NCBI GenBank assembly: GCA_011620265.1
Contig: WOZM01000275.1
Coordinates: 4,865-68,864, forward strand
Reading direction: 5' to 3'
DNA from: Paracoccaceae bacterium
Lineage (GTDB): Bacteria; Pseudomonadota; Alphaproteobacteria; Rhodobacterales; Rhodobacteraceae
Length of the DNA stretch: 64,000 bases
This document shows, piece by piece, positions 52,657 through 63,618 of the stretch. How positions within the stretch are numbered: position 1 is the first letter of the stretch; each line of letters opens with the position of its first letter. The notes beneath the pieces are model-generated. The model made no database searches. It worked only from the letters and a program-made list of their open reading frames with translations, and had not been told where the DNA came from. The position numbers and the translations under genes are program-made.

Positions 52657-54033
52657 TCAGAAGAAGTCGATCGAGACCTGCAGGAGCCGCTCGACCTCCG
52701 GCACGTCGCCCGACATGCAGAAGAGCGCGATGACGTCGCCCTCCTCCACCCGCGTGTCGCCGGTGGGCTTCACCACCTTGTCGCCCTTCATCAAGGCCCC
52801 CATCAGCACCCCCTCGGGGAATTCGATATCGCGGATCGGCCGCCCGGCGATGGGCGAGGTCGAGAGCACCTGCGCCTCGATCACCTCGGCCTCGGCATCG
52901 CCGATCGAATAGATCGCCCGCACCCGTCCATGACGGATATGGCGCAGGATCGACGAGACGGTCGTGGCGCGCGGGTTGATATAGGCGTCGATGTCGAGCG
53001 CCCCCATCAAGGGCACCAGCGTCGGGTCGTTGATCAGCGCGATCGCCATCGGGCAGCCGGCCTGCTTGGCGCGGACGGCGGCGAGGATGTTGGTCTTGTC
53101 GTCGTCGGTGACGACGAGAACCGCGTCGGCGCGGTCGATATTGGCCTCGGCCAAGAGTTCCATGCTCATCCCGTCGCCGTTGAGCACGATGGTGCGCTCG
53201 AGCAAATCCGCCGCCCGTTCGGCCTGCGCCCGGCTCTTCTCGATCACCTTCGCGCGGATCCGGTCGGTGCGCTTTTCCAGCGCCCGCGCGACGGCGAGGC
53301 CGACATTGCCGCCGCCGATGATGACGATCCGCTCCTGCTTCTTCGTCGCCTTGCCGAAGATGTCGAGCGTGCGGTTCACGTCCTCGACATGGGAGAAGAC
53401 GTAGATCTGGTCGCCGGCGAAGAGCTGGTCGTTCGGATCGGGCGCGAAGAGGTGGCCCTCGCGGCGGACGCCGACGACGATGGCGCGCAGCGTCGAGAAG
53501 AGGTCGGTGAGCTGGCGCAAGGGCGTGTTGAGGACCGGGCAATCCTCTTCGAGCGCGACGCCCAGAAGCTGCGCCCGCCCGCCCATGAAGCTTTCGGTAT
53601 CGAAGGTCGAGGGCGCGGCGAGCCGCTGGAGCGCCGCCTCGGCCACCTCGCGTTCGGGGCTGATCACCACGTCGATCGGCAGGTGGTCGCGGCGGTAGAG
53701 GTCGGAATAGATCGCATCCATGTAGGACTGCGCCCGCAGCCGGGCGATCTTGCGGGTGATGCCGAAGACCGAATGCGCCACCTGGCAGGTGACCATGTTC
53801 ACCTCGTCCGAATAGGTGGCGGCGATGATCATGTCGGCATCGCGCGCCCCGGCCCGCTCCAGCACATCGGGATAGGAGGCGAAGCCGGCCACGCCCTGCA
53901 CGTCGAGCGTCTCGGTCGCGCGGCGGACGAGGTCGGCGTTGTTGTCGACGATGGTGACGTCGTTCTTCTCGCCCGAGAGATGGCGCGCGATCTGCCAGCC
54001 GACCTGGCCCGCGCCGCAGATGATGACCTTCAT
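52657..54033 (-). CDS. trkA: Trk system potassium transporter TrkA
   Basis: MKVIICGAGQVGWQIARHLSGEKNDVTIVDNN, second Rossmann IVIIGGGNVGLAVARALE. Confidence 0.95.
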   Translation of the reverse strand: MKVIICGAGQVGWQIARHLSGEKNDVTIVDNNADLVRRATETLDVQGVAGFASYPDVLERAGARDADMIIAATYSDEVNMVTCQVAHSVFGITRKIARLRAQSYMDAIYSDLYRRDHLPIDVVISPEREVAEAALQRLAAPSTFDTESFMGGRAQLLGVALEEDCPVLNTPLRQLTDLFSTLRAIVVGVRREGHLFAPDPNDQLFAGDQIYVFSHVEDVNRTLDIFGKATKKQERIVIIGGGNVGLAVARALEKRTDRIRAKVIEKSRAQAERAADLLERTIVLNGDGMSMELLAEANIDRADAVLVVTDDDKTNILAAVRAKQAGCPMAIALINDPTLVPLMGALDIDAYINPRATTVSSILRHIRHGRVRAIYSIGDAEAEVIEAQVLSTSPIAGRPIRDIEFPEGVLMGALMKGDKVVKPTGDTRVEEGDVIALFCMSGDVPEVERLLQVSIDFF

Positions 54034-54438
54034 GTCCGCTCTCCCGTCCGTGCTTGCCGCTCTTGATAGGCTCCGGGGCGAAGGCGGTCAACGCGCCGCG
54101 GACGCGGGACTTCGCGGCAGGGTCGCTGGTCCGATACGAGCCTGTTGAGGAGCTGTCGGCAGGCGGACCGCAAGCCGGGCGCGTGCCTGCCCGTGGGATG
54201 GCGCGGCAACCTCCGTTCGGGGCAGTTTATCGCGCCACCCCATCGAACGCCGCTTCGTCGCGCGGCGTTGCAGGGCGAAGGTCGGCTCGCTCGGTCCCGT
54301 CCCGAGTGGCCCGACCGAACCAACAGGTTCCGTTCCGGGCCATGGGCGCCACGCTCACCCCCGGCCACCAGCCCCGGCCGCGCGCGCCCCTCCGCGCTTC
54401 GGAGCGACATCCAGGCCGGGAAGCGCGCGGGCGCCTAC

Positions 54439-54528
54439 AGCTTTTCGGGTTTGCATTGAATCTGAATTCGAACTTTTCCCATTCGAATTCCCATACCTGA
54501 TATTTCCACATAAACCCGAAGCGCTTCA
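54439..54528. repeat. MITE-like palindromic element, copy 2
   Basis: AGCTTTTCGGGTTTGCATTGAATCTGAATTCGAA...TTCGAATTCCCATACCTGATATTTCCACATAAACCCGAAGCGCTTC; similar to 45745-45836. Confidence 0.8.
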
Positions 54529-54548
54529 GGACCGGCGGACCGGCGCGC

Positions 54549-55961
54549 TCAGGCCTCCTCCTCCTCCTCGTCCTCCAGATGCGCGACCCTTGCGCCGGAT
54601 TTCGACGTGGTGACGACCCCGAGCGATTTCAGCTTGCGGTGCAGCGCCGAGCGCTCCATCCCGACGAAGGTCGCGGTGCGGCTGATATTGCCGCCGAAGC
54701 GGTTGATCTGGGTGAGAAGGTATTCGCGCTCGAAAAGCTCGCGCGCGTCGCGCAGCGGCAGCGTCGCGAGCCCGCCGGAAAGCACGATCCGCCCCTCCTC
54801 GGCCGGCCCGTCGCTCTGCCCCGGCAATTCGCGCGCCTCGATCGGGCCGCCATGGTCACCGAGGATCAGCACCCGCTCGATGACGTTCCTGAGCTGGCGG
54901 ATGTTGCCGGGCCAGGACATCGTCTGCATCAGCGCCTCCGCCTCGTCGCTGACCGGGCGGAGCGGCAGGCCCTGGCTCTTGTTGAACCCCTCGATGAAAT
55001 GGCGCGACAGCTCGGGGATATCCTCGCGGCGCTCCTCGAGCGGCGGCACCGCGACCGGGACCACGTTCAGGCGGTCGTAAAGCTCCTGCCGGAAGCGGCC
55101 GGCGGCGATCTCGGCGGCGAGATCGCGGGTGGTCGAGGAGATCACCCGGAGGTCGACCCGGACCCTGTCCGAGCCGCCGACACGGGTGAACTGCTGTTCG
55201 GTCAGCACCCGCAGGATCTTCGACTGGGTGCCGAGCGGCATGTCGGCGACCTCGTCGAAATAGACCACGCCGCCATGGGCCTGCTCCAGCAGCCCCTTTT
55301 CCACCCCGCGCTCGGCGGTCTCGCGCCCGAAGAGCACCTCCTCCATCCGTTCCGGCTCGATCGAGGCGGAGGAGACGGTGACGAAAGGCCCGCTCGCCCG
55401 GTTCGAATTGACGTGGATGTAGCGCGCGGCCACCTCCTTGCCCGATCCGGGCTGGCCGGTCAGCATCACCCGTCCGTTGGACTTCGTCACCTTCTCGAGC
55501 TGCCCCTTCAGCGCCCGGAAGGCCGGCGAGGAGCCGATCATCTCGGACGAGGTCACGTCGCGGCGACGGAGCGAGGCGTTCTCGCGCCGCAGCCGCGAGG
55601 TTTCCATCGCGCGGGAAATCACCACGGTCAACTGGTCGATGTTGAAGGGCTTCTCGATGAAGTCGTAGGCGCCCTGCTTGATCGCGGCGACCGCGATCTC
55701 GATATTGCCGTGGCCCGAAATGATGATGATCGGCACATCCGGGTTGTCGCGCTTCACCGTCTTCAGGATGTCGATCCCGTCCATCCGGCTGTCCTTCAGC
55801 CAGATGTCGAGGATCATCAGCGCCGGCGGCTCGGCGTTGATCTCGGCCATGCATTCGTCCGAGTTCGCCGCGAGCCGCGTGGTGAAGCCCTCGTCCTTGA
55901 GGATGTCCGAGATCAGTTCCCGGATGTCGCGTTCGTCGTCAACAATCAGAATATCGCTCAT
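54549..55961 (-). CDS. ntrX: Nitrogen regulation response regulator NtrX
   Basis: REC domain MSDILIVDDERDIRELISDILKDEG; AAA+ GQPGSGKEVAARYIH; downstream of ntrY. Confidence 0.94.
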   Translation of the reverse strand: MSDILIVDDERDIRELISDILKDEGFTTRLAANSDECMAEINAEPPALMILDIWLKDSRMDGIDILKTVKRDNPDVPIIIISGHGNIEIAVAAIKQGAYDFIEKPFNIDQLTVVISRAMETSRLRRENASLRRRDVTSSEMIGSSPAFRALKGQLEKVTKSNGRVMLTGQPGSGKEVAARYIHVNSNRASGPFVTVSSASIEPERMEEVLFGRETAERGVEKGLLEQAHGGVVYFDEVADMPLGTQSKILRVLTEQQFTRVGGSDRVRVDLRVISSTTRDLAAEIAAGRFRQELYDRLNVVPVAVPPLEERREDIPELSRHFIEGFNKSQGLPLRPVSDEAEALMQTMSWPGNIRQLRNVIERVLILGDHGGPIEARELPGQSDGPAEEGRIVLSGGLATLPLRDARELFEREYLLTQINRFGGNISRTATFVGMERSALHRKLKSLGVVTTSKSGARVAHLEDEEEEEA

Positions 55962-58231
55962 GTCCCACCTCCGGCCGCATCCGCGGCCCGTTCCTTCTGT
56001 CCGCGGCCGGTCCGCGCCCTTGGCAGGCGGATCTCGGCCATCGCGCCCCTGTGGGCGCAGTTTTCGAACATCTCGGCATCGCTGAGCGTCAGCGTGCCGC
56101 CATGTTCCTCGATGATCTTCTTGACGATGGAAAGGCCGAGCCCGGTGCCCTTCTCGCGCGTCGTCACATAGGGCTCGAAAAGCCGCGCCCGGTCCTCGGG
56201 CAGGCCGATCCCGTTGTCGGCGATGCGGATCGTGACCAGATCCCCGTCCGCGGTCATGCGCACGCGCACCTCCGGCGCGTAGCCTTCCGGGGCGCCTTTT
56301 TCCCTCAGCGATTCAGTGGCTTCCCCGGCATTCTTGATGAGGTTCGTGACCGCCTGGGAGATCATTGTCGCGTCGAACTCGGCGATCACCGGCGCGTCGG
56401 GCAGGTCGGCGACCAGCCGCGCGCCAAGCAATGCCTCTTCCTGCAACGTCACCGCGTCCTGCATCAGCTTCGTCAGATCGTGATCGCGCCGGTCGGGTTC
56501 GGGCATCCGGGCGAACTTGGAGAATTCGTCGACGATGCGCCTGAGGTCGCCGGTCTGGCGGACGATGACATCGGTCATCTGTTCGAGCGAATCGGATTCG
56601 TCGCCGACAAGACGCACGAACTTGCGCTTGATCCGTTCGGCCGAAAGCTGGATCGGCGTCAGCGGGTTCTTGATCTCGTGCGCGATGCGACGGGCAACGT
56701 CGCCCCAGGCCGCCATGCGCTGGGCCGAGACGAGGTCGGTCACGTCGTCGAAGGCGACGACGTAGCCTTCGAGCCGTCCGTCGGCGTTGCGGCGGATCGC
56801 CATGCGCACGAGGAGGTTTTCCAGCCGCCCGGCGCGGCCGAGCTTGATCTCTTCCTGTGCGACCTCGCCGATGCCGTCGCGGAGCCGGTCGAAGAGCCCG
56901 GCGAATTCCGGCACCGCCTCGGCCAGCGGGCGGCCGTGATCGGCGCTCTCCTCGAGCTGGAGAAGCCGGGTCGCGGCGCGGTTGACGAAATCGACGCGGC
57001 CCTCGGCGTCAAGCCCGATCACCCCCGACGTGACCGACGACAGCACCGAATCGAAGAGCCTCCGGCGGCGTTCGGTGGCGCGGTTGGTCTCCATCAGCGC
57101 CTGGCGCTGGGTGTTGAGCTGGCGGGTCATCTGGTTGAAGACGCGGCCGAGCATGGCGATCTCGTCGTCGCCCTCCTCCTCCACCACCTGCACTTCGAGG
57201 TCGCCCGCCCCGACCCTCTGCGCGGCGCCGGCGAGCCGGCCCACGGGCCGCGACAGGCGCTCGGCGAACCACAGGCCCATCCAGATCGCGGCGAGGACGA
57301 GGATGAGGGCGAAGCCGATATAGACGAGGCCGAATTCGAAGAGGACCTTGCCGCGCGACGCCTCGAGCTGCTGGTAGAGCCCGACCGTCGCCCGCGTCTC
57401 GTCGAGGAGGCTGAGGATCTCGCCGTCGACATTGCGGCTGACATAGAGGTAGCGGTCGGCGAAGGCGGGAAGCGCCACCAGCGCGCGGAACTCGTTGTTG
57501 GCCCAGTCCTCGATCAGCACCGTCTCGCCGGTCTTCGCGCGCGCGATCTCCGTGCCGCTCGGGGCCTCGAAGTCGAAGAGATAGCTGCGCTCGCCGCGCG
57601 CCCTGAGTTCGCCGCCGCCGTCGATGACATAGGCCTCGCGCAGGCCGCGCTGGATCTGGCTCTGGCCTTGGGTGAGGATCTGGCGCAGGTCGCCGTCCGA
57701 GAGCAGGAACGTGCCCTGCCTCGTGTTGTCGATGTAGAGCGCCAGCGCTTCGGCATCGGCCGCGAGGTCGCGGCGATGCTCCTCCTGATAGGCTTCGGCG
57801 GCGGCGAGCGAGGTGCCGACGACGCCGCGCACCCGCTCCGAGAACCAGCCTTCCAGACCGATATTCACCGTGAGCCCGGCGAAGACCGCGACCAGGATCG
57901 TCGGCACCAGCGCGATGCCCGCGAAGACGCCGGTCAGCCGCATGTGAAGCCGCGACCCCGCCGACTTCGCCCGCCGCGCCGCGATCATCCGCGCCATGCG
58001 GGCCATGACCATGCCGCCGAGGATCAGGAAATAGACGAGGTCGGCAAGGAGGACGAGCCGCAGGGCGGTCGAGTTCGCCCCCTGCCCGAACGGGCCGAGT
58101 GCAACGAAGGTTGCAAGCGCCAGAATCGGCCCGAGAACCACGAGGCCGAGCGTCACCGCGTTCTGAAAGCGGCGTTGCCGCCGAAGCCGGGTGAACCGGT
58201 CCCATGATGCGCTGCGCGCCAGGCCCTGCAC
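55958..58231 (-). CDS. ntrY: Nitrogen regulation sensor kinase NtrY
   Basis: Transmembrane segments, [46 protein letters not shown]. Confidence 0.94.
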   Translation of the reverse strand: MQGLARSASWDRFTRLRRQRRFQNAVTLGLVVLGPILALATFVALGPFGQGANSTALRLVLLADLVYFLILGGMVMARMARMIAARRAKSAGSRLHMRLTGVFAGIALVPTILVAVFAGLTVNIGLEGWFSERVRGVVGTSLAAAEAYQEEHRRDLAADAEALALYIDNTRQGTFLLSDGDLRQILTQGQSQIQRGLREAYVIDGGGELRARGERSYLFDFEAPSGTEIARAKTGETVLIEDWANNEFRALVALPAFADRYLYVSRNVDGEILSLLDETRATVGLYQQLEASRGKVLFEFGLVYIGFALILVLAAIWMGLWFAERLSRPVGRLAGAAQRVGAGDLEVQVVEEEGDDEIAMLGRVFNQMTRQLNTQRQALMETNRATERRRRLFDSVLSSVTSGVIGLDAEGRVDFVNRAATRLLQLEESADHGRPLAEAVPEFAGLFDRLRDGIGEVAQEEIKLGRAGRLENLLVRMAIRRNADGRLEGYVVAFDDVTDLVSAQRMAAWGDVARRIAHEIKNPLTPIQLSAERIKRKFVRLVGDESDSLEQMTDVIVRQTGDLRRIVDEFSKFARMPEPDRRDHDLTKLMQDAVTLQEEALLGARLVADLPDAPVIAEFDATMISQAVTNLIKNAGEATESLREKGAPEGYAPEVRVRMTADGDLVTIRIADNGIGLPEDRARLFEPYVTTREKGTGLGLSIVKKIIEEHGGTLTLSDAEMFENCAHRGAMAEIRLPRARTGRGQKERAADAAGGGT

Positions 58232-58329
58232 GAGCTCGCCCCTGATCTTGCGCCGCTGTCGCGGCTACCGCCGACATGTCGTGGTCCTTGTCCCGGCTGA
58301 CGCCGATTGGCCACTTTTGTGTTGCGGTT

Positions 58330-59700
58330 TTACATCAACTTGCGCCGCCGTGTCACGCGGATATCCAGATCGGTGATCTTCTTGCGCAAGGTATTGCGGT
58401 TGATCCCGAGCAGATCGGCGCATTTCGCCTGGTTTCCGGCCGTCGCCTCCAGCGCGATCTCGAGCAGCGGCGCCTCCATTTCCCGCAGGATTCGGGCGTA
58501 AAGTCCCGGTGGCGGCAGGCTGTCGTTGTGCAGGTCGAAGTAGCGCCGCAGATGCCGGGCGATGGAGGCGGAAAGCCGCTCACCTTCCTCGGCGGCGCCG
58601 ACGCTGAGGCTTTCGGCCGGGGCGGCGCCAAGCGCGGCCTCGACCTCGGCCTTGGTGATCTCGGGCTCGAGCGCGGTGACGATGAGGCGCCGCAGGGTGT
58701 TTTCGAGCTGCCGCACATTGCCGGGCCAGCGGTAGGCGCGGATCAGCGCCGTCGCCTCGCTCGACAGGCGCCGGGCCGGCGCGCCGTCGCGTTCGGCGCG
58801 GGCAAGGAAATGCGCGGCGAGAAGCGGAATGTCCTCGACCCGCTCGCGCAGGGCCGGAACGGTCAGCGAGATGCCGCCGAGCCGGTAGTAGAGATCGGTG
58901 CGGAACCGGCCCGAATCGAGTTTTCCGGAAAGATCCTGCTGGCTCGTCGCGACGATCCGCGGCGCGTTCGCCGGCAGCGCGTCGAGCATGCGCACGATGC
59001 GGCCCTGCGCCTCGAGGTCGAAATCGCCGATCTCGTCGAAGACGATGGTGCCGCCCCGCGTCCGGGCCAGGAGCGCCGAGGGGCCCTCGACGCCTTGGAG
59101 ATCGGCCGCCAGGGCAGTGACGAAGGGCATCGTGCGCCGGTCGGAGAAATCGTGGATCGCGCGGGCGACGAGCGACTTGCCGGTGCCGGATTCGCCGGTG
59201 ATCAGCACCGGCAGGTCGGCGTTCATCACCCGCGCCACGAGCCGGTAGAGCGCCTGCATCGCCGGGGTCCGGCCGACCAGCGGCAGGTCGTCGCCGGCAT
59301 CGCGCGGCGCGGGCTCCACCGCCGGCGCGGCGCGGCGCTTCTGGCTGAGCGCCCGCGCCGCGCGCTTCATCAGGTCGGGCAGGTCGAAGGGTTTCGGCAG
59401 GTAGTCGTAGGCATCGGACTCCGCCGCCTGGATCGCCGTCATGATCGTGTTCTGCGCCGAGATCACGATCACCGGCAGGCCCGGCCGCTCGGCGGCGATC
59501 CTCGGCAGGGCCTCGATCCCGTTGCCGTCGGGCATGACCACGTCCGAAATCACGAGGTCGCCTTTCCCCTCCTCGACCCAGCGCATCAGGGTGACGAGCG
59601 ACGAGGTGGCGTGGACCTTGCAACCGGCGCGGGTCAGCGCCTGGGTCAGCACGGTGCGAATGGTGCGATCGTCGTCGGCGACGAGAACGGTGCCGTCCAT
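58330..59700 (-). CDS. ntrC: Nitrogen regulation protein NtrC (GAFTGA-less)
   Basis: REC domain [41 protein letters not shown], Fis-type [24 protein letters not shown]. Confidence 0.94.
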   Translation of the reverse strand: MDGTVLVADDDRTIRTVLTQALTRAGCKVHATSSLVTLMRWVEEGKGDLVISDVVMPDGNGIEALPRIAAERPGLPVIVISAQNTIMTAIQAAESDAYDYLPKPFDLPDLMKRAARALSQKRRAAPAVEPAPRDAGDDLPLVGRTPAMQALYRLVARVMNADLPVLITGESGTGKSLVARAIHDFSDRRTMPFVTALAADLQGVEGPSALLARTRGGTIVFDEIGDFDLEAQGRIVRMLDALPANAPRIVATSQQDLSGKLDSGRFRTDLYYRLGGISLTVPALRERVEDIPLLAAHFLARAERDGAPARRLSSEATALIRAYRWPGNVRQLENTLRRLIVTALEPEITKAEVEAALGAAPAESLSVGAAEEGERLSASIARHLRRYFDLHNDSLPPPGLYARILREMEAPLLEIALEATAGNQAKCADLLGINRNTLRKKITDLDIRVTRRRKLM

Positions 59701-60794
59701 CAGACTGTCTCCTCGGATTTCGGGGCCCCATCCTTCGGGGCGACGGGAAGCGAAAGGCGGAACGTCGTGCGGCCGGGCGCGGATTCGGCGCTGATCCAGC
59801 CGCCGTGATCGGCGACGATCTTCGACACCAATGCGAGGCCGAGCCCGGTGCCGTTCTCGCGTCCCGAGACGAAGGGATCGAAGATCGCGTCGGCGAGCTC
59901 GGGCGGAATGCCGGGGCCGTCGTCGATGATCTCGATCTGCAACGGCAGCGGCGAGCCGCTGCCATCGACCCGGCGGAGCCGCAGCGAGTGGTCGTAGAAG
60001 GTATGAAGGCGGATGGTTCCGTGTTTCCCGCCAGTGGCTTCCGCGGCGTTCTTCAGAAGGTTGAGCACCACCTGCAAAAGCTGGTCCGGATCGCCCAGCG
60101 TCGCCGGCAGCGAGGGGTCGTAATCCTCGATGATCGCCATGTGCGAGGCGAAGCCGAGAAGTGCTGACCGCCGGGCACGGTCGAGTACGTCGTGGATGTT
60201 GACGGCCCGCGTCTCGGGCGGGCGCAGGTTGCCGAACTGCTCGACCTGTTCGAGAAGCTTCACGATCCGCCGCGTCTCGGCGACGATCAGGTCGGCCAGC
60301 TCCAGATCCTCGGCATTGAGATTCATCGACAGAAGCTGCGCCGCCCCGGTGATCCCGGCCAGCGGGTTCTTGATCTCGTGCGCCAGCATCTCGGCCATGC
60401 CGATCGCCGAGCGGGCGGCGTGTTTCATCCCCTGCCCGCGCCCGATCCGCTCGGCGAATTCGCGCGGCGAGATGAGCAGGAGCACATGATCGCCGGTATC
60501 GGCGACCGGGGCGGCCTGGAGGTTGCAGATCACCGGCGCCCGCTCGCCGGTGCCGACATCGACATCGTTGATGAAGAGCGAGGACTGGTTGGCGCGCACC
60601 CGGGCGAAGACCTCCTCGAGCGGGGCGTCGATGGCGAGGCGGTCGAAGAGCGGCTGGCCCTTCAGCGCCTTGGTCGAGACGTTGAGGAACTGCTCGGCCG
60701 CCGGGTTGAGCTCCACGGCGTGGTCGGCGCCGTCGATGAGGATCGCCGGCACCGGAAGCGAGGCCCAGAGCGTCGGGGCGGAGGGCAGCGTCAT
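59700..60794 (-). CDS. ntrB: Nitrogen regulation sensor kinase NtrB
   Basis: [46 protein letters not shown]. Confidence 0.95.
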   Translation of the reverse strand: MTLPSAPTLWASLPVPAILIDGADHAVELNPAAEQFLNVSTKALKGQPLFDRLAIDAPLEEVFARVRANQSSLFINDVDVGTGERAPVICNLQAAPVADTGDHVLLLISPREFAERIGRGQGMKHAARSAIGMAEMLAHEIKNPLAGITGAAQLLSMNLNAEDLELADLIVAETRRIVKLLEQVEQFGNLRPPETRAVNIHDVLDRARRSALLGFASHMAIIEDYDPSLPATLGDPDQLLQVVLNLLKNAAEATGGKHGTIRLHTFYDHSLRLRRVDGSGSPLPLQIEIIDDGPGIPPELADAIFDPFVSGRENGTGLGLALVSKIVADHGGWISAESAPGRTTFRLSLPVAPKDGAPKSEETV

Positions 60795-61786
60795 GCGGCG
60801 CGCCTCTCGGGGGTCGCGGCAAATGCCCGGTCGACAAGTGCGAGCACCTCCGCCGGGTCGGTCGCGGTCATCATCCGGGCGCGCAACGAGCCCCCCGCGC
60901 CGGCCTCGTCGGCATACCAGCCGAGATGCTTGCGCGCGATCCGGACCCCGATATCCCTGCCGTAAAAGCTGAGCATCGCCTCGTAATGCTCTGAAATCAT
61001 GTCGGACAATCCCTTTCCGTGCGGAACTTCCGGCGCCGGAGCGCCATAAAGAGCCGCGGCGATTGCGGCAAGGCGCCAGGGCGCTCCTTGCGCACCGCGC
61101 CCCACCATCACGCCGTCCGCACCCGAAAGCCGCAGCGCTTCGCCGGCGCTTGCGGCATCGACGATGTCGCCATTGGCGATGACCGGGATCGTCACCGTCT
61201 CTTTCACCGCGCGGATCGCCGCCCAGTCGGCGGCGCCCTTGTAGAACTGCTGGCGGGTGCGGCCGTGGACGGTGATCATGCGGATCCCCGCCGCCTCCGC
61301 CCGCCGCGCCAGCGCGGCCGCGTTCAGGCAATCCGCGTCCCAGCCGAGCCGGCATTTCAGCGTGACCGGCAGATCGACAGCCCCCACCACCGCCTCGATC
61401 AGCGACAGCGCATGGTCGAGGTCGCGCATCAGCGCCGAGCCGGAGGCGCCGCCGGTCACCTTCCTGGCCGGACAGCCCATGTTGATGTCGATGATCGCCG
61501 CGCCCATGCCGGCGACGACCCGTGCCGCCTCGGCCATCGGCGCAGGCTCGCGCCCGGCAAGCTGCACCGCGGTCCCGGCCCCGTCGGCAAGCCCCAGATC
61601 GGTCCTCGCCTTGGCCCGGACCGACGGCTTTTCGGTCAGAAGCTCGCCCGAGGCCACCATTTCGGAGACGACAAGGCCGGCCCCGAAGCGCGCGACGAGG
61701 CGGCGGAACGGCAGATCGGTGATTCCCGCGAGCGGCGCGAGGAAAACCGGGGGCTCAATCGCTGTGTCGCCGAGACCAAAGGTCAA
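60791..61786 (-). CDS. dusB: tRNA-dihydrouridine synthase (DusB/NifR3)
   Basis: [57 protein letters not shown] start 61786 preferred (aaggattagg SD). Confidence 0.93.
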   Translation of the reverse strand: MTFGLGDTAIEPPVFLAPLAGITDLPFRRLVARFGAGLVVSEMVASGELLTEKPSVRAKARTDLGLADGAGTAVQLAGREPAPMAEAARVVAGMGAAIIDINMGCPARKVTGGASGSALMRDLDHALSLIEAVVGAVDLPVTLKCRLGWDADCLNAAALARRAEAAGIRMITVHGRTRQQFYKGAADWAAIRAVKETVTIPVIANGDIVDAASAGEALRLSGADGVMVGRGAQGAPWRLAAIAAALYGAPAPEVPHGKGLSDMISEHYEAMLSFYGRDIGVRIARKHLGWYADEAGAGGSLRARMMTATDPAEVLALVDRAFAATPERRAA

Positions 61787-61978
61787 ACGCCTAATCCTTG
61801 TGCAATTGCCATTCAGATAGTCTCCCCCACGGAAAAGCGCAATGAAAACGCGACGGCTTTCGCAATGCAGGCACGGTTTGCCCAAAATTTGTGCGGGCCG
61901 TCGCGGTCATCGCCGTGACGGACGGCATTGCCGGCGCGGCGGCGGCGGACTAGACCGGAGAAAGAAGCGGAGAACGGC

Positions 61979-63118
61979 GTGGCAGACCCCGAGAACACGG
62001 CCATCATCATTGTCGCCGCCGGGCGCGGAACCCGGGCGGGCGGCGATGTGCCGAAGCAGTGGCGCGAGATCGGCGGCCGGTCGGTTCTCGCACGGACGGT
62101 GGCGGCGTTCGCCGGCTGCGGGCGGATCGTCGTGGTCCTCCATCCCGACGACATGGCGCGCGGGTTGGCGGAGTTCGCCGGCCGGGTGACGCTTGTCGCC
62201 GGAGGCGCAAGCCGCGCGGACTCTGTGAGGAACGCATTGGAAACACTTGTATCGGCGGGGATTTCCCGCGTTCTTGTCCATGACGGCGCGCGCCCCTTCG
62301 TCTCGTCCGCGCTGATCGGGCGGGTGACGGACGCGCTCGCCTCCGCCCCGGCCGCCGCGCCGGCCCTCAGGGTGACGGACGCGCTCTGGACCGGTGCCGG
62401 CGGATATGTGACCGGCACCGCGCCGCGAGACGGCCTCTTTCGCGCGCAGACGCCGCAGGGCTTCCGCTTCCCCGCCATCCTCGACGCCCATCGCGCCCAT
62501 CCGGGCGGCGCGGCCGACGATGTGGAGGTCGCCCTCGCCGCCGGGCTTGACGTCGCCATCGTCGAGGGCGAGGAGGAGAACATCAAGATCACCTTGCCCG
62601 GAGATTTCGCCCGGGCGGAGAGGATGCTGAAGGACAGGATGGATATCCGCACCGGCAACGGCTTCGACGTTCACGCCTTCACCGAGGGCGATCATGTGAT
62701 GCTCTGCGGGGTGAGGGTGGCGCATACGAAGGCGCTTCTCGGCCATTCGGATGCCGATGTCGGCATGCACGCGCTGACCGACGCGATCTACGGCGCGCTG
62801 GCCGCAGGCGATATCGGCCGGCATTTCCCGCCCTCCGATCCGCAGTGGAAGGGGGCGGCAAGCCATATCTTCCTCGCACATGCCGCCGCGATCGCGCGCG
62901 AGAAGGGCTACGGGCTTTCCAACGCCGATGTGACGCTGATCTGCGAGCGCCCGAAGATCGGTCCCCATGCCATTGACATGGCGAGGGAACTCGCGCGGAT
63001 CGCGGGCGCCGACCCGGACCGGATCAGCGTCAAGGCCACCACCTCGGAACGGCTCGGTTTCACCGGCCGCGAGGAAGGCATCGCCGCCCTTGCCACCGTC
63101 ACATTGGTGAAGTCATGA
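61979..63118 (+). CDS. ispDF: Bifunctional IspD/IspF
   Basis: [24 protein letters not shown] (IspD) fused to [57 protein letters not shown] (IspF); GTG start. Confidence 0.97.
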   Translation: MADPENTAIIIVAAGRGTRAGGDVPKQWREIGGRSVLARTVAAFAGCGRIVVVLHPDDMARGLAEFAGRVTLVAGGASRADSVRNALETLVSAGISRVLVHDGARPFVSSALIGRVTDALASAPAAAPALRVTDALWTGAGGYVTGTAPRDGLFRAQTPQGFRFPAILDAHRAHPGGAADDVEVALAAGLDVAIVEGEEENIKITLPGDFARAERMLKDRMDIRTGNGFDVHAFTEGDHVMLCGVRVAHTKALLGHSDADVGMHALTDAIYGALAAGDIGRHFPPSDPQWKGAASHIFLAHAAAIAREKGYGLSNADVTLICERPKIGPHAIDMARELARIAGADPDRISVKATTSERLGFTGREEGIAALATVTLVKS

Positions 63119-63618
63119 CCCTGCCCCGCCTCATCGCCACGGTGTTCGGCACCGGATATCTCAGGCCCGCGCCGGGCAGCTGGGGCTCGGCTGTCGCCGT
63201 CGCGGCCGGCATCGCCATCGACCACGTCCTCGGCTTTCCGGCGCTTCTGGCCGCGACGCTCGCGGTCATCCCGCTCGGCTACTGGGCGACGGCGCGCATG
63301 GTCGCGGAGAGCGTGGACAAGGATCCGCCCGAGATCGTCATCGACGAGGTGGCGGGCCAGTGGATCGCGCTTCTCTTCCCCGCCGCCGTCTTCTGGATGC
63401 GCGGGATGGAGGACTGGTGGCTTGTCGCCTATCCGGGCTGGGTCGCGGCGTTCCTGTTCTTCCGGCTCTTCGACATCTGGAAACCCGGTCCCGTCGGCCG
63501 GGCCGACCGGCGCGGCGACGCGTCGGGCACGATGGAGGACGATCTCTGGGCCGGGCTCTTCGCCGGCATCGCCACGCTGATCGCGGCCGGGGTCGCGCAT
63601 GGGATCATGGCGGCATGA
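63115..63618 (+). CDS. pgpA: Phosphatidylglycerophosphatase A
   Basis: [55 protein letters not shown]. Confidence 0.95.
   Translation: MTLPRLIATVFGTGYLRPAPGSWGSAVAVAAGIAIDHVLGFPALLAATLAVIPLGYWATARMVAESVDKDPPEIVIDEVAGQWIALLFPAAVFWMRGMEDWWLVAYPGWVAAFLFFRLFDIWKPGPVGRADRRGDASGTMEDDLWAGLFAGIATLIAAGVAHGIMAA

Noticed and set aside
50896-54066. 1056-aa plus-strand ORF antisense to trkH/trkA
   Set aside because: Same antisense composition artefact; trkH and trkA are unambiguous on the minus strand
51188-54091. 967-aa minus-strand ORF over trkH/trkA
   Set aside because: Alternative frame of real trk genes; low-complexity Arg-rich translation
54030-54410. 126-aa minus-strand ORF between trkA and ntrX
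   Set aside because: Arg/Pro-rich, no motif or convincing ribosome site; treated as unexplained sequence
54552-54580. CTC/CCT trinucleotide run
   Set aside because: Encodes the acidic EEEEE C-terminus of NtrX; not an independent repeat
56051-58207. 718-aa plus-strand ORF opposite ntrY
   Set aside because: Antisense shadow; ntrY has clear kinase motifs
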